A stretch of DNA of 64,000 nt. Origin: Mucilaginibacter sp. SJ (GTDB taxonomy: Bacteria; Bacteroidota; Bacteroidia; Sphingobacteriales; Sphingobacteriaceae). Numbering within the stretch: position 1 is the stretch's first letter; each line of letters begins with the position of its first letter. A program made the translations under genes and the position numbers. Below are positions 24,262 to 32,253 of the stretch, in pieces. A model generated the notes under the pieces. That model did not search any database and had not been told where the DNA came from. It was given only the letters and a program-made list of their open reading frames with translations. The DNA is taken from NCBI RefSeq assembly GCF_028993635.1, contig NZ_CP118631.1:4030001-4094000 (forward strand), in the 5' to 3' direction.

Positions 24262-25350
24262 TTACTTGTTTTTCTGTGTTTCGATGGCGTTCAACAACTT
24301 TTCAAATGGCTTGTTGAATTTCTCGATACCTTCGTCTTCCAGTTGCTGGGTTACAGCAGCAAGATCGATACCTAAAGAAGGTAGTTTGGCTAAGATCTCG
24401 TTAGCTTTATCTAAACCGGTTTCTAAAGTATTTGCAGCAACACCATGATCGCGGAAAGCGTCAACAGTTTCCAGAGGAACGGTATCAACTGTGTCCGGGC
24501 CAATCAGGGCTTCAACATATTTGGTATCTTTAAATGCAGGGTTTTTGCTGCCTGTACTTGCCCATAATAAACGCTGTGGCTGTGCACCTTGCTCGGCAAG
24601 TTTTTTCCACCTTTCGCTGCTGAATACCCTTTTATAAATTTCGTAGGCTTTTTTAGCTGATGCGATTGCGACCTCACCATACAGCTCTTTTTCGCCTTTT
24701 GCTTCAATGATCGGGTCCACAATAACGTCGATACGGCTCAGGAAGAAGCTGGCTACTGATGCAATGTGGTCGATTTTGTGACCTGCAGCTAAATGCTCTT
24801 CCAAACCTGCGATGTAAGCTTCGGTTACTTCTTCGTAACGCTTTAAACCAAACAGCAGGGTAACGTTGATGTTGATACCTTTTGCAATTGATTGCTGAAT
24901 AGCAGCCAAACCTGGTTTAGTACCAGGGATTTTGATCATTACGTTTTCGCGGTTAACTTTTTTCCAAAGTTCTTCGGCTTGTTTAGCAGTACCTTCAGTA
25001 TCTAAAGCCAGGAATGGAGAAACCTCAAGGCTCACATAACCATCAACTTTGTTTGATTCTTCGTAAACACCTTTAAACAGATCTGCAGCAGCCTGGATAT
25101 CTTTAACAGCTATTTCAAAAAACAGCTTTTCGTTATCGCTTTCAGATTTAAGTGCGGCAATATCAGCATCGTAATCAGAACTGCTGCTGATAGCCTTTTC
25201 AAAAATTGCAGGGTTTGAAGTAACGCCGCGTACGCCGTCAACGTCAATTAATTGTTTAAGCTTTCCTGAAGAAATGATCTCACGGTCAATAAAATCAAGC
25301 CAGATACTCTGACCAAAACCATGTATCTGCGCTACGTTATTAGTTGCCAT
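24262..25350 (-). CDS. tal: Transaldolase
   Basis: 362 residues, the longer mycobacterial/cyanobacterial-type transaldolase. It moves dihydroxyacetone units between sedoheptulose-7-P/glyceraldehyde-3-P and erythrose-4-P/fructose-6-P. GVTSNPAIFEKAI near 42-54 and the Schiff-base lysine K140 in ENVMIKIPGT are visible, with ASVASFFLSRID later. It is in the middle of the pentose-phosphate block, separated from rpiA by a 269-base repeat-bearing spacer, so it may also have its own promoter. Confidence 0.95.
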   Translation of the reverse strand: MATNNVAQIHGFGQSIWLDFIDREIISSGKLKQLIDVDGVRGVTSNPAIFEKAISSSSDYDADIAALKSESDNEKLFFEIAVKDIQAAADLFKGVYEESNKVDGYVSLEVSPFLALDTEGTAKQAEELWKKVNRENVMIKIPGTKPGLAAIQQSIAKGININVTLLFGLKRYEEVTEAYIAGLEEHLAAGHKIDHIASVASFFLSRIDVIVDPIIEAKGEKELYGEVAIASAKKAYEIYKRVFSSERWKKLAEQGAQPQRLLWASTGSKNPAFKDTKYVEALIGPDTVDTVPLETVDAFRDHGVAANTLETGLDKANEILAKLPSLGIDLAAVTQQLEDEGIEKFNKPFEKLLNAIETQKNK

Positions 25351-25529
25351 AATAGGGTTTGTTTTTTTGTTTGTTAATTATTTTGTTAAAAGCGCGATGA
25401 AGGTAGTAAAAATTGCTACCAAATCGGTCTATTATGTAAAGTTCTTAATAAGAATGTCAGTAATTGTAAGATTTATATCATACTTTGTTAACATTTCCGG
25501 GTTAAGTCTGCAGTTTTTAGCAGTAAATG

Positions 25530-25616
25530 CCGGTTTTTAGTCGTAAATTAGAATTAGCAAATCAAAAGTCTCATTTTCTTTAAGATTTCGGACTAAAGAC
25601 ATCGAACTTAAGGCTA
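25530..25616. repeat. Degenerate AGTC/TAAG word repeat
   Basis: TTTTTAGTCGTAAATTAGAA and GGACTAAAGACATCGAACTT recall, in opposite orientation, the words of the repeat at 24168. It lies between tal and rpiA. Confidence 0.45.
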
Positions 25617-25619
25617 AAT

Positions 25620-26327
25620 CTAACTGTTCGAGGCCATGACAATATTCACATCAAAGCCGATAAAAAGCCCGCTCTCGATAACTCCCGTTATTGATTTAAT
25701 ATCTTTTTCAAAACTTTTACCGATCTCGGCAAACCTGGCATCCAATATTAGGTTGCCATTTTCTGAAATTATCGGGCCGTCTTTACCTTTTGCCGGACGG
25801 ATGGCTATTTCGGTGGCCCCTAAACTTTTCAGCTCCTTTTCCACATAAGGCAATGCCTGCGGAAAAACCTCGATAGGTACCGGAAATTTGGACCCCAATT
25901 TATCAACTATCTTCGACTCATCAACTATAATATAACTTACTTCACTTGAGCTGATGAGCAACTTCTCTTTAAACATGGCCCCGCCACGTCCTTTGATCAG
26001 GCTTTTATCAGGATCAACCTCGTCGGCGCCGTCAAATAGCCAATCGGGTTTATATTCATATAAGGTTGTTACAGGCAAACCTAATTTGGCGCAGAACATA
26101 GAAAGCTCTACCGAAGTTGGGATAGCCTTTACATTTAGTTTTTCATCCTTTACCCTTTGGGCAATGGCTACCAGGGCCAGGTATGATGTTGAGCCCGAGC
26201 CAACACCTATAATATCGCCATCCTTAACTTTTGCTGCAATTTCGGCAGCTACCTTTTGTTTGCCTTCGATATTGATGATCTTATCGGCCCACTCCAGGTT
26301 ATTTATCAGGTTGCTGTTCCAGTTCAT
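25620..26327 (-). CDS. rpiA: Ribose-5-phosphate isomerase A
   Basis: 235 residues from ATG at 26327 (MNWNSNLINNLEWADKIINI); a start at 26357 would add ten residues. It interconverts ribose-5-P and ribulose-5-P. Landmarks are IGVGSGSTSYLAL (phosphate loop), WLFDGADEVDPDKSLIKGRGGAMFKEKLL (catalytic Asp, Glu and Lys region; shown here by its core DGADEVD) and GKDGPIISENGN. It lies between tkt and tal in the block. Confidence 0.95.
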   Translation of the reverse strand: MNWNSNLINNLEWADKIINIEGKQKVAAEIAAKVKDGDIIGVGSGSTSYLALVAIAQRVKDEKLNVKAIPTSVELSMFCAKLGLPVTTLYEYKPDWLFDGADEVDPDKSLIKGRGGAMFKEKLLISSSEVSYIIVDESKIVDKLGSKFPVPIEVFPQALPYVEKELKSLGATEIAIRPAKGKDGPIISENGNLILDARFAEIGKSFEKDIKSITGVIESGLFIGFDVNIVMASNS

Positions 26328-26333
26328 TTTGGT

Positions 26334-26460
26334 TAGAATCAAGAAGTCAAGAACCAAGAGACAAGAAGAAAAACTTATCTTCTGACCGTTTGATTCTTAC
26401 TTGTATATTTTTTAAATCAAGAGCCAGGAAAATCTTGATTCCTGACTCTTGATTTCTTGC
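26334..26460. repeat. Inverted CAAGA/TCTTG word repeat
   Basis: GAATCAAGAAGTCAAGAACC at one side and CTTGATTCCTGACTCTTGAT at the other form loosely inverted arms with repeats of TCTTGA. It fills the spacer between tkt and rpiA. Relatives of the same word are at 49917, 51170 and 60517. Confidence 0.6.
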
Positions 26461-26462
26461 CT

Positions 26463-28466
26463 CTATAAAAGAGCTTTTGCTTTTTTAACAACGTTATCAA
26501 CAGTAAAGCCGAAGTGTTTGTACAGATCTTCGGCAGGGGCCGATTCACCAAAGGTGGTCATGCCCAGCATATCGCCTTCGTCGGTGATATATTTGTGCCA
26601 GCCCATTGGTGATGCCATTTCAACCGCTAAACGTTTTCTGCTTCCTTTAGGGAATACCGACTCTTTGTAAGCTTCGTCCTGTTTTTCAAACAGCTCCCAT
26701 GACGGCATACTTACCACGCGGGTTGAAATGCCTTCGGCTTCCAGTTTTTCCTGCGCTTGCATAATTAGGGCTACTTCAGATCCGGTAGCTATCAGGATCA
26801 GATCAGGGCCTTTACTACCTTCTGAAAGTACATAAGCACCTTTTTCCAGGTTTTCAGCTTTACCGTATTTATCCTGATCAAGGATAGGTAAACCCTGGCG
26901 GGTGAATACCAGTACAGTTGGGCCACCTTTTTTCTCGATAGCAACACGCCATGCATGCGCGCTTTCGTTGGCATCAGCCGGACGGATCACGGTTAAGTTT
27001 GGTATCGAACGTAAAGAAGCCAATTGCTCAATAGGCTGGTGAGTAGTACCATCCTCGCCCAAACCAATACTGTCATGCGTATAAACAAAAATCGGGTTTA
27101 TTTTCATGATGGCAGCCAGGCGGATTGGCGGGCGCATATATTCAGAGAACATCAGGAAGGTAGCACCGAATGGCAGCAAGCCTTTTGTTAAAGCCATACC
27201 ATTTAAAGCCGAACCCATGGCATGCTCGCGGATACCAAAGTGGAAGTTGCGGCCTGCACGGTTTTCTGATGTAAATGAAAAGTATTCCTTCAGATTAGTT
27301 TCGGTTGATGGGGCAAGGTCGGCCGCGCCACCAATCAGGTTTGGCAATGCCGGCGCAATAGCGTTCAACACTTTGCCTGATGCCTGGCGGGTTGCCATTT
27401 TAGGATCTGAACCTTTAAATACCGGCAATTTATCTTTCCAGCCTGCAGGTAATTCGCCTTTAGCGGCGGCTTCATATTCGGCTGCTAATTCAGGGAATTT
27501 TGCTTTATAGTCTGCAAATAATTTGTTCCATTTTTCTTCAACTGCAGCGCCGCGTGCACCTTTTTTGTGATAGTAATCCAGCACCTCGTCAGGTACGTTG
27601 AATGATTTTTCAGGATCGAAACCGAAGAACTGTTTTACCAGTTTAATTTCTTCGGCGCCAAGCGGCGAACCATGTGAACCTGCAGTGCCCGATTTATTAG
27701 GGCTACCATAGGCAATCAGCGAGCGAACGCGGATAAATGACGGTTTCTGAGTTTCGGCTTTGGCATTGATCAAAGCCAGCTCAAGCGCATGGGTATCGTT
27801 TACGTCAGTAAGGTCCTGCACGTGCCAGCCGTATGCGCGAAAACGGGCGCTTACATCTTCGTTAAAAGCAATATCAGTGCTGCCTTCAATGGAGATGTGG
27901 TTGTCATCATATAAATAGATCAGGTTACCCAATTGCAGGTGACCTGCCAATGATGCCGCTTCTGAAGTTACACCCTCCATCAAGTCGCCATCGCTGCAGA
28001 TGGTGTAAATATTGTAGTTGAACAGCTCAAAACCAGGTTTGTTGTAACGAGCAGCCAGGTGTTTTTGCGCGATAGCGAAACCTACGGCATTGGCAAAACC
28101 CTGCCCCAGCGGACCAGTAGTTACTTCAATGCCCGGAGCCAAACCATATTCGGGGTGACCGGCCGTTTTGCTATTTAGCTGACGAAACTGTTTGATGTCA
28201 TCTAATGAAAGATCATAGCCCATTAAATACAAAAAGTTGTACTGTAAAATACAAGCGTGGCCCGCCGAAAGGATAAACCTGTCGCGGTTTGCCCAATCAG
28301 GGTTTTTAGGGTTGTAATTTAAAAACTTTGTCCATAAAACGTGGCCCATTGGTGCCAGCGCCATAGCTGTACCAGGGTGGCCTGAGTTTGCTTTTTGCAC
28401 AGCATCGGCTGCCAATACCCTTACGGTATCAATCGCCAATTTTTCTATGTCTTGTTGGTTTTTCAT
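26463..28466 (-). CDS. tkt: Transketolase
   Basis: 667 residues, full-length single-chain enzyme. It transfers two-carbon ketol units between pentose phosphates with thiamine diphosphate. KANSGHPGTAMALAPMGHVL, the diphosphate-binding CSDGDLMEGVTSEA and the activating Glu in GIREHAMGSALNG are visible; the transketolase signature continues in FVYTHDSIGLGEDGTTHQP. It lies 38 bases after the ppgK-like gene and connects the block to glycolysis. Confidence 0.97.
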   Translation of the reverse strand: MKNQQDIEKLAIDTVRVLAADAVQKANSGHPGTAMALAPMGHVLWTKFLNYNPKNPDWANRDRFILSAGHACILQYNFLYLMGYDLSLDDIKQFRQLNSKTAGHPEYGLAPGIEVTTGPLGQGFANAVGFAIAQKHLAARYNKPGFELFNYNIYTICSDGDLMEGVTSEAASLAGHLQLGNLIYLYDDNHISIEGSTDIAFNEDVSARFRAYGWHVQDLTDVNDTHALELALINAKAETQKPSFIRVRSLIAYGSPNKSGTAGSHGSPLGAEEIKLVKQFFGFDPEKSFNVPDEVLDYYHKKGARGAAVEEKWNKLFADYKAKFPELAAEYEAAAKGELPAGWKDKLPVFKGSDPKMATRQASGKVLNAIAPALPNLIGGAADLAPSTETNLKEYFSFTSENRAGRNFHFGIREHAMGSALNGMALTKGLLPFGATFLMFSEYMRPPIRLAAIMKINPIFVYTHDSIGLGEDGTTHQPIEQLASLRSIPNLTVIRPADANESAHAWRVAIEKKGGPTVLVFTRQGLPILDQDKYGKAENLEKGAYVLSEGSKGPDLILIATGSEVALIMQAQEKLEAEGISTRVVSMPSWELFEKQDEAYKESVFPKGSRKRLAVEMASPMGWHKYITDEGDMLGMTTFGESAPAEDLYKHFGFTVDNVVKKAKALL

Positions 28467-28504
28467 TTTGTTATCAGGTATTGTAGTTAGTGTTAGTTTT
28501 TAAT

Positions 28505-29260
28505 TTACTCGGTAGGGGTTGCAATTTTGCGCTTGGTTTTACTTTCGTCCTCACTGAGCCAAAGCCTTGCGCCGCCTTTTATACCATCGGCATTGGTAAC
28601 TATTTTCATGTTTTTGTCGAGCTTAAAGGTAAGCTCGTCTGAATTGCCGCCGCCAATGTATAAAGTATCGTAATTGAATACAGTTTTCAATATTTTGAAA
28701 ACCTTTTTCATGCGTTTGTTCCATTTCTCTTTGCCTTCTTTTTCTAAAGCTCTTTCACCTATATAGTTATCATAGGTAATGCCTTCTTTTATCGGGAGAT
28801 GGGCCAATTCAAAATGAGGCAATAAATGACCGTCCATTAACAAAGCGGTACCAAAACCGGTACCCAGCGTTATGACCATTTCCAGGCCTTTACCTGCTAC
28901 TACGCCAAGGCCCTGCATATCGGCATCGTTTACCACCTGTGTTGGTTTGCCTAATGCTTTTTCCAGTTTTTTGCTCAAATCAACATCTGCCCAGTAATCG
29001 GTACCCAGGTTAGGTGCTGTTTTAACAACACCGTTTTTTACATAGCCCGGAAAACCAACCGATATTTTATCATATGCCGGAAAATCCTTTACAAGGGTGT
29101 TGATAGCTTTGATAACATTTTCTGGGTTTGCCGGGGCGGGGGTAGCAATCTTGTCGTACTCCATTTTTAATTCCCCTTTTTTATTGAGGATAGTGGCTTT
29201 GATGTGCGAACCACCAATATCGATTGAAAGAACTCTTAACTGGGATGGTGTGTTTTTCAT
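28505..29260 (-). CDS. ppgK: ROK-family glucokinase resembling polyphosphate glucokinase
   Basis: 251 residues. The phosphate loop SIDIGGSHIKATI (D14) and a catalytic Asp in QVVNDADMQGLG follow the ROK/hexokinase fold. The zinc motif (CxCGxxGCxE) of ATP-dependent ROK kinases is missing and the length matches polyphosphate glucokinases, which use polyphosphate and/or ATP to make glucose-6-P. It heads the pentose-phosphate block and would feed Zwf. Donor specificity is inferred. Confidence 0.8.
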   Translation of the reverse strand: MKNTPSQLRVLSIDIGGSHIKATILNKKGELKMEYDKIATPAPANPENVIKAINTLVKDFPAYDKISVGFPGYVKNGVVKTAPNLGTDYWADVDLSKKLEKALGKPTQVVNDADMQGLGVVAGKGLEMVITLGTGFGTALLMDGHLLPHFELAHLPIKEGITYDNYIGERALEKEGKEKWNKRMKKVFKILKTVFNYDTLYIGGGNSDELTFKLDKNMKIVTNADGIKGGARLWLSEDESKTKRKIATPTE

Positions 29261-29317
29261 TTAGCGTAATTTATTTAGCTGGTTAGTTATTCTTGGTGAA
29301 CCCCTTAGTTCCCAGCG

Positions 29318-29346
29318 CATAAATATCACATTTTAATAATATCAAA
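29318..29346 (-). promoter_or_regulatory. Candidate promoter of the pentose-phosphate block
   Basis: On the minus strand TTTG (29343-29346), 17 bases, then TATTTATG (29318-29325), one mismatch from TAnnTTTG. It would give a leader of about 50 bases before the glucokinase ATG at 29260. Confidence 0.4.
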
Positions 29347-29531
29347 TTGTTAAATAATGCGATAAAATCAATTTATCGGCCACATGCAACAAAAGTAAAG
29401 TTAGCGTTGCTTTTATTTACCAAACCAATTTTTAAAAGTATTTTACTTATGCGTGGCAAAATCAGTGCAATTAAGGTAAAATGTTAATAACATATATGGG
29501 GTTTATCAAATATCGGTGCTATTGCATTTAG

Positions 29532-29686
29532 ATACGAGGCACCTACGGAGCCAAAAGCATTTTGTATTCAGTGCTATAAACACGATACTCCTACGGAGTT
29601 AAAAAAAATGATCTTAATACCCCATAGGGGTACCGTGTTTATAGACAGTGCTTAACCTATTTTAAGGCTCCGTAGGTGCCTCGTAT
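29532..29686. repeat. 155-bp MITE-like palindromic element
   Basis: A 21-bp perfect inverted repeat bounds it (ATACGAGGCACCTACGGAGC at 29532 onward, paired with 29666-29686). Inside is a second inverted pair, CTATAAACACGATAC at 29574 against GTACCGTGTTTATAG at 29630, each followed toward the centre by a CTCCTACGGAG-like mini-palindrome. No gene lies inside. It sits between the rhamnosidase-type gene and the glucokinase gene and looks like a small non-autonomous element. Confidence 0.7.
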
Positions 29687-29724
29687 ATAAAGGCGATTAT
29701 CATTAGTGCGCCTGTTTGTTTTTA

Positions 29725-32109
29725 TCAAATCACCAATTTATTATTACCTGTTTTAAGCGTAAAAGTTTTCCCTTTCCACACAAAAATGCCCGACGTGCTT
29801 TGGGGAAGGGTAATATTGATGTTCCATTTTCCGTTGTTAAACAGGTATTTAGCAAGTATTTTTCCGTTAGGGTGAGGCACTTCACCACTGATATTTCTGA
29901 TCAGGCCCAAATGCGGCTCAATTTTTATTTTGCTGAACCCCGGCGCGTACGTATCCACACCTAAAATGGTGCGGTAAAATTCAATGTTTGGACTTGCACC
30001 CCAGGCATGACAATCGGAGCGGTTATGGTCAAGGTCGGAGATTTCGGCCCAGGTGGTTAAGCCCATTTTGATATTATCCCGCCAGATGTTAAGCCAGTTT
30101 AAATAGTCATCGCCCAAACCACCCTTTACCATGGCCTGGTGCAGGTAATATTTAAAGTAGATAGTACATTTGGTGAGTGTGCTGTCATTCAATAGTTTTA
30201 AGCTGATATCATGCGCGTTAGCGTTGGTTACCATACCCGCCAATATTGCTATAGAATTGGTATGCTGCGAAAACAATTGCTTGTCCTCGGTATCGGCATA
30301 AAGTTTTTTGCCAGCATCCCAGTATTTACTTTGGATAGCGGTTTTCAACTGTGCTGCCTTTGCCTTATACATTGCAGCAAACGCTGGCATCCCCATTTTT
30401 ACTTCCATTTCGGCTGCCTGCCGGTAGGCCCACATCAGCTGCAGGTCTAATATGGCCGATGTACCGTTAGCGCTTTTGGGCGCCTGGCCAAAATCCCAGC
30501 CCTTGTCGTTAACCCAGTCAACAAATGTCCAGTAAGGTGTGTCTTTTAAGGAGCCATCGGCCTGCTGATACTTGCTGAAAAAGTTGAGCACATCGCGCAT
30601 GCCGGGCAGCTTGTCTTTAATAAATAAGCTATCGGGCCGGTACATCCAGTAATCATGCAGCATGCCGATATACCATAACGAAAAGGTGGAAATGATTTGC
30701 GGTGAGAACGAAGGGTGACGGCTCAGCGTGATCCCTTCCGCCAGGCGGGAATGATCCATCTGGTTGATGGCGTTGCGCACCAGGCGGTCATCGCCGCTAT
30801 TATAAAAAGATACCAGCGCCTGGATGCGGGTATCGCCAACATATTGCAGCTGTTCGTAGTAAGGGCAATCGGTATAGGTTTCGCCGGCGCAAAGGCGGGC
30901 AGTGCGCCAGCCTATATCCAGCATTTGCTGCATTTCGGGATTTGGGGTTTCGAGTTTGGCATTCAGCTTAAAGGGATACCCTGTGAATGTTCCGTAGATA
31001 TCGTCAATAATCAATGGCTCATCTTTGGTTGTTATTTTTACTTCGATATACCTGAAAGTGCGCCACGTTAAGGTAGTAAATGAATTACCGGAAGCGCCGT
31101 CAGCAATTATGCTGTCGCGCCTGCCAACAAAAATCTTTCCGTCTATATCGTTGCGGTTCCCTTTAACCGGGCCTTCCGGGCCGCTTAAACTTTTAAACAG
31201 CGATTCGGTATAAGTGATTCCAATACCGGCGTTTTTGCCCTTGCTGAAATTGAGCGTTAAATAGGCGTTGGTTAAATAAGTTTGATCGAGCAGTAAAGTA
31301 GCCGACGTATTAGCCGGGATGGCAATGGCTGTTTTAGTTGCGGGGAATGAGGATGGTACGCTGATGCCATCCACTTTTCTTAACACGGAGATTCTTTGTG
31401 GCGTCATTTCCATGGCGGGTATTGAGGATGGCACCAACATCCAGCCAAAGGCATTGGTTATTCCTTTGGGGTTCCCATTATCAATACGGATAGCGTTTTT
31501 CCAGCTATTGTCATCAAGCCCGGTCGTGCTCCAATCTTTTATAGATTGGTTTAAATCTACCCGCTCGCCCGGCCCTGCAACATAATAAGGATGCCAGCCG
31601 ATACCGGTAATAGGCTGAAATGATTTATCACGGATACATTTCCAGGTTTTATTGGTATTGATGATTTCTTCATTTGGCGTATCGCCCTGCATAATGAAAC
31701 CTGTTTGCAGCGAGATCTGCGCTTCGGGGCGGTAATCGCCATCGTTCCAAACTACGGCGGCTACAATATTTTTACCCGGCTGAAGATATGGTGCCAGATC
31801 AACCGTTTCATAATTCCAATAATAGGTATCTCCGCGGGCGGGGCCTAAGGAAACCAATGTTTGGTTAGCATATAATTTATAACGGTTATCTGCCGATATA
31901 TGAACGACGAAAGAAGCAGGCTTAGCTGAAAGCTCAATGCTTTTCCTAAAGTAATAAACGCCATATTCTTTTAATGATTCCTGTGGAACAGTGATCCACG
32001 AGGCTTTCCACTGGTGTTTTAAAAGCGCCTGATTGATGGTTTGCGCATAGGAGGATGCTGTAATAAAAAGAAAACACAAAAAAAAGTAACGTTTAAAAGA
32101 TGTCTTCAT
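29725..32109 (-). CDS. GH78-type alpha-L-rhamnosidase, exported
   Basis: 794 residues. The signal peptide is MKTSFKRYFFLCFLFITASS (cleaved near SYAQ). N-terminal beta-sandwich domains (QWKASWITVPQES, FRKSIELSAKPASFVVHISA) precede an (alpha/alpha)6 barrel with ETYTDCPYYEQLQYVGDTR, the family acidic cluster, and a C-terminal sandwich. It probably releases terminal rhamnose from plant glycans or glycosides in the periplasm or outside. It is alone, without a SusC/D pair in the window. Confidence 0.85.
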   Translation of the reverse strand: MKTSFKRYFFLCFLFITASSYAQTINQALLKHQWKASWITVPQESLKEYGVYYFRKSIELSAKPASFVVHISADNRYKLYANQTLVSLGPARGDTYYWNYETVDLAPYLQPGKNIVAAVVWNDGDYRPEAQISLQTGFIMQGDTPNEEIINTNKTWKCIRDKSFQPITGIGWHPYYVAGPGERVDLNQSIKDWSTTGLDDNSWKNAIRIDNGNPKGITNAFGWMLVPSSIPAMEMTPQRISVLRKVDGISVPSSFPATKTAIAIPANTSATLLLDQTYLTNAYLTLNFSKGKNAGIGITYTESLFKSLSGPEGPVKGNRNDIDGKIFVGRRDSIIADGASGNSFTTLTWRTFRYIEVKITTKDEPLIIDDIYGTFTGYPFKLNAKLETPNPEMQQMLDIGWRTARLCAGETYTDCPYYEQLQYVGDTRIQALVSFYNSGDDRLVRNAINQMDHSRLAEGITLSRHPSFSPQIISTFSLWYIGMLHDYWMYRPDSLFIKDKLPGMRDVLNFFSKYQQADGSLKDTPYWTFVDWVNDKGWDFGQAPKSANGTSAILDLQLMWAYRQAAEMEVKMGMPAFAAMYKAKAAQLKTAIQSKYWDAGKKLYADTEDKQLFSQHTNSIAILAGMVTNANAHDISLKLLNDSTLTKCTIYFKYYLHQAMVKGGLGDDYLNWLNIWRDNIKMGLTTWAEISDLDHNRSDCHAWGASPNIEFYRTILGVDTYAPGFSKIKIEPHLGLIRNISGEVPHPNGKILAKYLFNNGKWNINITLPQSTSGIFVWKGKTFTLKTGNNKLVI

Positions 32110-32253
32110 GAAATAGGGTGGTTTATAGGTGATTGGCAGTTGCCCGTACAGCTAAATTACAATTAAAGCTTTAATTTATATGCACTGACGGGCAGGGCTG
32201 ATAATGGAATATTTCATAATTCCGTTATCTTTATTTTTTACAAACCTAAAACT

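Noticed and set aside
25380..25430. TTTG with TACCTTCA as a tal promoter
   Set aside because: The spacing is only 14 bases and the -7 match is poor.
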